Source of the DNA: JBHIDQ01 sp046760155
GTDB lineage: Bacteria > Chloroflexota > Dehalococcoidia > Dehalococcoidales > RBG-16-60-22
Direction: 5' to 3'
NCBI GenBank assembly: GCA_046760155.1
Contig: JBHIDQ010000078.1
Span: 1-6,906 of the forward strand
DNA: 6,906 nt
In this document: positions 5,160 to 6,906 of the stretch, in pieces
How positions within the stretch are numbered: the first letter of the stretch is position 1
Layout: every line of letters begins with the position of its first letter
The notes under the pieces: generated by a model
Told to the model about the DNA's origin: nothing
Seen by the model: the letters and a program-made list of their open reading frames with translations, nothing else
Databases searched by the model: none
Made by a program: the position numbers and the translations under genes

Positions 5160-5790
5160 AAGTCAGTCCCCGCTTAACCTCCCCCAAAGACCGTTACTCA
5201 TCGTTCTCTCTGGCCCCTCAGGAGTAGGTAAAGACGCTGTTCTAACCCGAATGAAGGAATTTGACTATCCCCTTGAATATATTACCACCGTAACCACACG
5301 GCCTCGGCGAGCTAGTGAGAGAGATCATATCGATTACCACTTTGTTTCCACAGCAAGGTTCCAGGAGATGATTAAGCGTAACGAGTTGCTGGAGTGGGCA
5401 AACGTCTATGGTAATTGGTATGGTGTCCCCAAAGAACCAGTCAAGCAAGCGCTGGAAAGAGGCGAAGATACCATTGTCAAGATTGATATTCAAGGCGCGG
5501 CGACCATTAAGAAAATTCTGCCCCAGGCGGTATTTGTCTTCCTGATGCCACCCTCGGTGGAAGAACTCGGACTAAGGCTCAAGCAGCGCCACAGCGAGTC
5601 ATCCTTTGACTTGGACCTGCGCCTCAAAATTGCCAGGGAAGAAATGAAACAGCTATCCCTGTTTGACTATGTGGTATTCAGCCAGCGGGGTGAAATCGAG
5701 CGGGCGGTATTGGACATCGCTGCTATTATCACCGCTGAGAAGTGCCGCATAACTCCGCGCGAAATCACCTTAAAGAATCTAGAAAAATAG
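5149..5790 (+). CDS. gmk: Guanylate kinase
   Basis: Catalyses ATP + GMP to ADP + GDP in the cytoplasm, an essential step to GTP and dGTP. The 213-residue length is normal. Visible motifs: P-loop GPSGVGKD (22-29), the GMP-binding region TTRPRR (49-54) through IDYHF (61-65), LEWANVYGNWYGVP (81-94), KIDIQGA (111-117), FLMPPS (131-136), and the lid region RHSES to AREEM (147-166). The P-loop carries Asp29 where Walker A normally has Ser or Thr. The start ATG at 5149 overlaps the end of remA by 11 bases; there is no well-spaced ribosome site of its own, only AAAAGG directly against the ATG, so translation is probably coupled to remA. The 3' end overlaps the oppositely directed phosphate permease gene by 12 bases, with no terminator between them. 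Confidence 0.96.
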   Translation: MSRKSQSPLNLPQRPLLIVLSGPSGVGKDAVLTRMKEFDYPLEYITTVTTRPRRASERDHIDYHFVSTARFQEMIKRNELLEWANVYGNWYGVPKEPVKQALERGEDTIVKIDIQGAATIKKILPQAVFVFLMPPSVEELGLRLKQRHSESSFDLDLRLKIAREEMKQLSLFDYVVFSQRGEIERAVLDIAAIITAEKCRITPREITLKNLEK

Positions 5791-6798
5791 TTGCATTAAC
5801 CAGGTAAAGAAATACCCCAGCGCCCCACAGATAGGAAAGGTCAATATCCAGGCAGCCACAATGTTGCCGGCGATTCCCCAGCGTACCGCCGAAAACCGCC
5901 GGGTGGCACCCACGCCCATAACTGAAGCACTGACGCAATGGGTGGTACTCACCGGAATGCCCAAATGAGAGGCAGTTTCAATAACCGACGCCGCAGCAAA
6001 ATGCGTGCTAAAACCGTGAACCGGTCTCAGGCTGGTCATGCGCATCCCGATGGTTCTGATAACCATTCTGCCACCAAAGGCAGTACCGGCGCTGATGGCA
6101 AAAGCAGAGACCACAATTACCCACCACAGTTCAGGGTTAAGCAGTGAGAGTCTGTCCCAGAGGCCGACGTCCTGATGGTAAATCACCAGTGCCATAGTGA
6201 TGACACCGATGGGCATCTGGCCATCATTCTTGCCGTGGCTGTAAGCCATGAAAGCGGTACTTAGCCACTGTAATTTGCCGAAATTTCGGCGCATTTTATC
6301 GGGCGCGCTTTGCTGGAATATCCAGTATATGCCGAGCATGATCAGGAAGCCACCAATAAAGCCGAGCGTGGGAGCGATAATTACTGCGGAAAGAACGCGC
6401 TGCATCACACTCCAGACTACCGCGGCGCTACCAGCTATCGCCATCCCGGCGGCAGCCAGCCCGGCGATAAACCCGTGGTGGATGCTTATCGGCAGACCCA
6501 TCCAGGTGGCCAGGGTTCCCCAGACGATGATGGAAGCTAGAGCCGCAATCAGTGTTTCATATGAGATTACCTCTTGGATGATAATTCCCTTACCGATGGT
6601 GTGGGCGACGGCAGTGCCGGTAGCGGCACCGGCAAAATTTGATATGACCGCGATGATGAGGGCATTCCGGGGAGAAAGAGCCCGCGTGCCGATGGCGGCG
6701 GCGATGGCATTGGCGGCGTCATTGAAACCGTTAACTACCCCGAAGCCAATTGCGAGGATGATTACCAGGATAAGAAGGGCAAAAGAAGAATCAGGCAT
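5779..6798 (-). CDS. pit: PiT-family inorganic phosphate permease
   Basis: Low-affinity phosphate transporter of the PiT family in the cytoplasmic membrane, driven by H+ or Na+ symport; 339 residues, in the short bacterial size class. It shows the inverted-repeat signature of the family: GFNDAANAIA (24-33) in the N-terminal half and SHGKNDGQMPIG (about 188-199) in the C-terminal half, then GIPVSTTHCVSASVMGVG near residue 280-300. Most of the rest is hydrophobic, consistent with about ten membrane segments. The ATG at 6798 overlaps the end of the DUF47 gene by 8 bases (ATGCCTGA), a typical coupled pair. GAAGGGG lies inside that upstream gene, somewhat far from the start. Some PiT relatives carry sulfate or metal-phosphate, but the DUF47 partner supports phosphate. 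The last residues (LMQLFF) run antisense to the end of gmk. Confidence 0.94.
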   Translation of the reverse strand: MPDSSFALLILVIILAIGFGVVNGFNDAANAIAAAIGTRALSPRNALIIAVISNFAGAATGTAVAHTIGKGIIIQEVISYETLIAALASIIVWGTLATWMGLPISIHHGFIAGLAAAGMAIAGSAAVVWSVMQRVLSAVIIAPTLGFIGGFLIMLGIYWIFQQSAPDKMRRNFGKLQWLSTAFMAYSHGKNDGQMPIGVITMALVIYHQDVGLWDRLSLLNPELWWVIVVSAFAISAGTAFGGRMVIRTIGMRMTSLRPVHGFSTHFAAASVIETASHLGIPVSTTHCVSASVMGVGATRRFSAVRWGIAGNIVAAWILTFPICGALGYFFTWLMQLFF

Positions 6799-6906
6799 GC
6801 TTGAGCGCTACCCCTTCAAGGACATTAGCCACATCCTCACATCTGTCGGTGGCGCTCTCCATGTGCTCGTAAATCTCGCGCCATTTGATAACCTGAGCAA
6901 TATCCA
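6791..6906 (-). CDS. DUF47/PhoU-like protein, PiT accessory (partial, only C-terminal 37 residues)
   Basis: Only the last 37 codons are inside the window; the start lies beyond 6906. The visible residues, including KWREIYEHMESATDRCEDV and ANVLEGVALKHA, match the conserved C-terminal end of the DUF47 (PhoU_div, Pit accessory) family, where the E-x-x-TD-x-CEDVAN pattern belongs to the last long helix and its metal-binding motif. These proteins pair with PiT permeases and are thought to regulate phosphate transport. The gene overlaps pit by 8 bases, so the two are almost certainly one operon with DUF47 first. Confidence 0.88.
   Translation of the reverse strand, partial: DIAQVIKWREIYEHMESATDRCEDVANVLEGVALKHA

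Noticed and set aside
5242..5493. Minus-strand 83-codon frame inside gmk
   Set aside because: Antisense to conserved Gmk motifs, with no recognisable domain.
1..6906. CRISPR arrays, insertion sequences, attachment sites or defence genes
   Set aside because: I found no spaced direct-repeat array, no transposase or integrase motif and no terminal inverted repeats; the gene content is housekeeping and transport.

Overview
This is a mostly housekeeping stretch of a bacterial chromosome with mid-range GC. The combination of remA directly upstream of gmk, a stand-alone clpC, a lone 5S rRNA gene, a PiT/DUF47 phosphate pair and a compact Na+-pump decarboxylase set would fit an anaerobic Chloroflexota lineage (Dehalococcoidia-like). 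That placement is an inference from gene content and protein style; nothing here proves it.

Layout. The left part is on the minus strand. Read in the direction of transcription, a lone 5S rRNA gene (4513-4392) is followed by clpC (4265-1797) with its own promoter and a clear intrinsic terminator (1761-1722). Then comes a three-gene membrane decarboxylase cluster: a 73-residue biotin carrier (1636-1415), a 55-residue single-span protein resembling the OadG subunit (1373-1206), and the Na+-translocating beta subunit OadB (1190 to beyond base 1). The 55-residue gene is easily missed because of its size. The carboxyltransferase alpha subunit is not in the window.

A 350-base intergenic region (4514-4865) lies between the leftward 5S gene and the rightward remA-gmk pair. 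It holds a good 5S promoter, two adjacent hairpins, a 27-codon reading frame with a strong ribosome binding site, and at least one plausible promoter for remA-gmk. remA and gmk overlap by 11 bases.

The right part is again on the minus strand: the end of a DUF47 (PhoU-like) gene at the window edge overlaps the start of a PiT-type phosphate permease by 8 bases. The permease gene meets gmk tail to tail with a 12-base overlap.

How they work together. DUF47 and PiT form a phosphate-uptake pair. The biotin carrier, mini-OadG and OadB form the membrane and carrier part of a pump that couples decarboxylation to Na+ export. ClpC is the unfoldase of a Clp protease. RemA is a small DNA-binding regulator and Gmk makes GDP. 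I see no defence system, mobile element, CRISPR array or new multi-gene system. The items most worth a second look are the orphan 5S gene, the Asp in the Gmk P-loop, the leader region with its tiny reading frame, and the divergent, miniaturised decarboxylase subunits.
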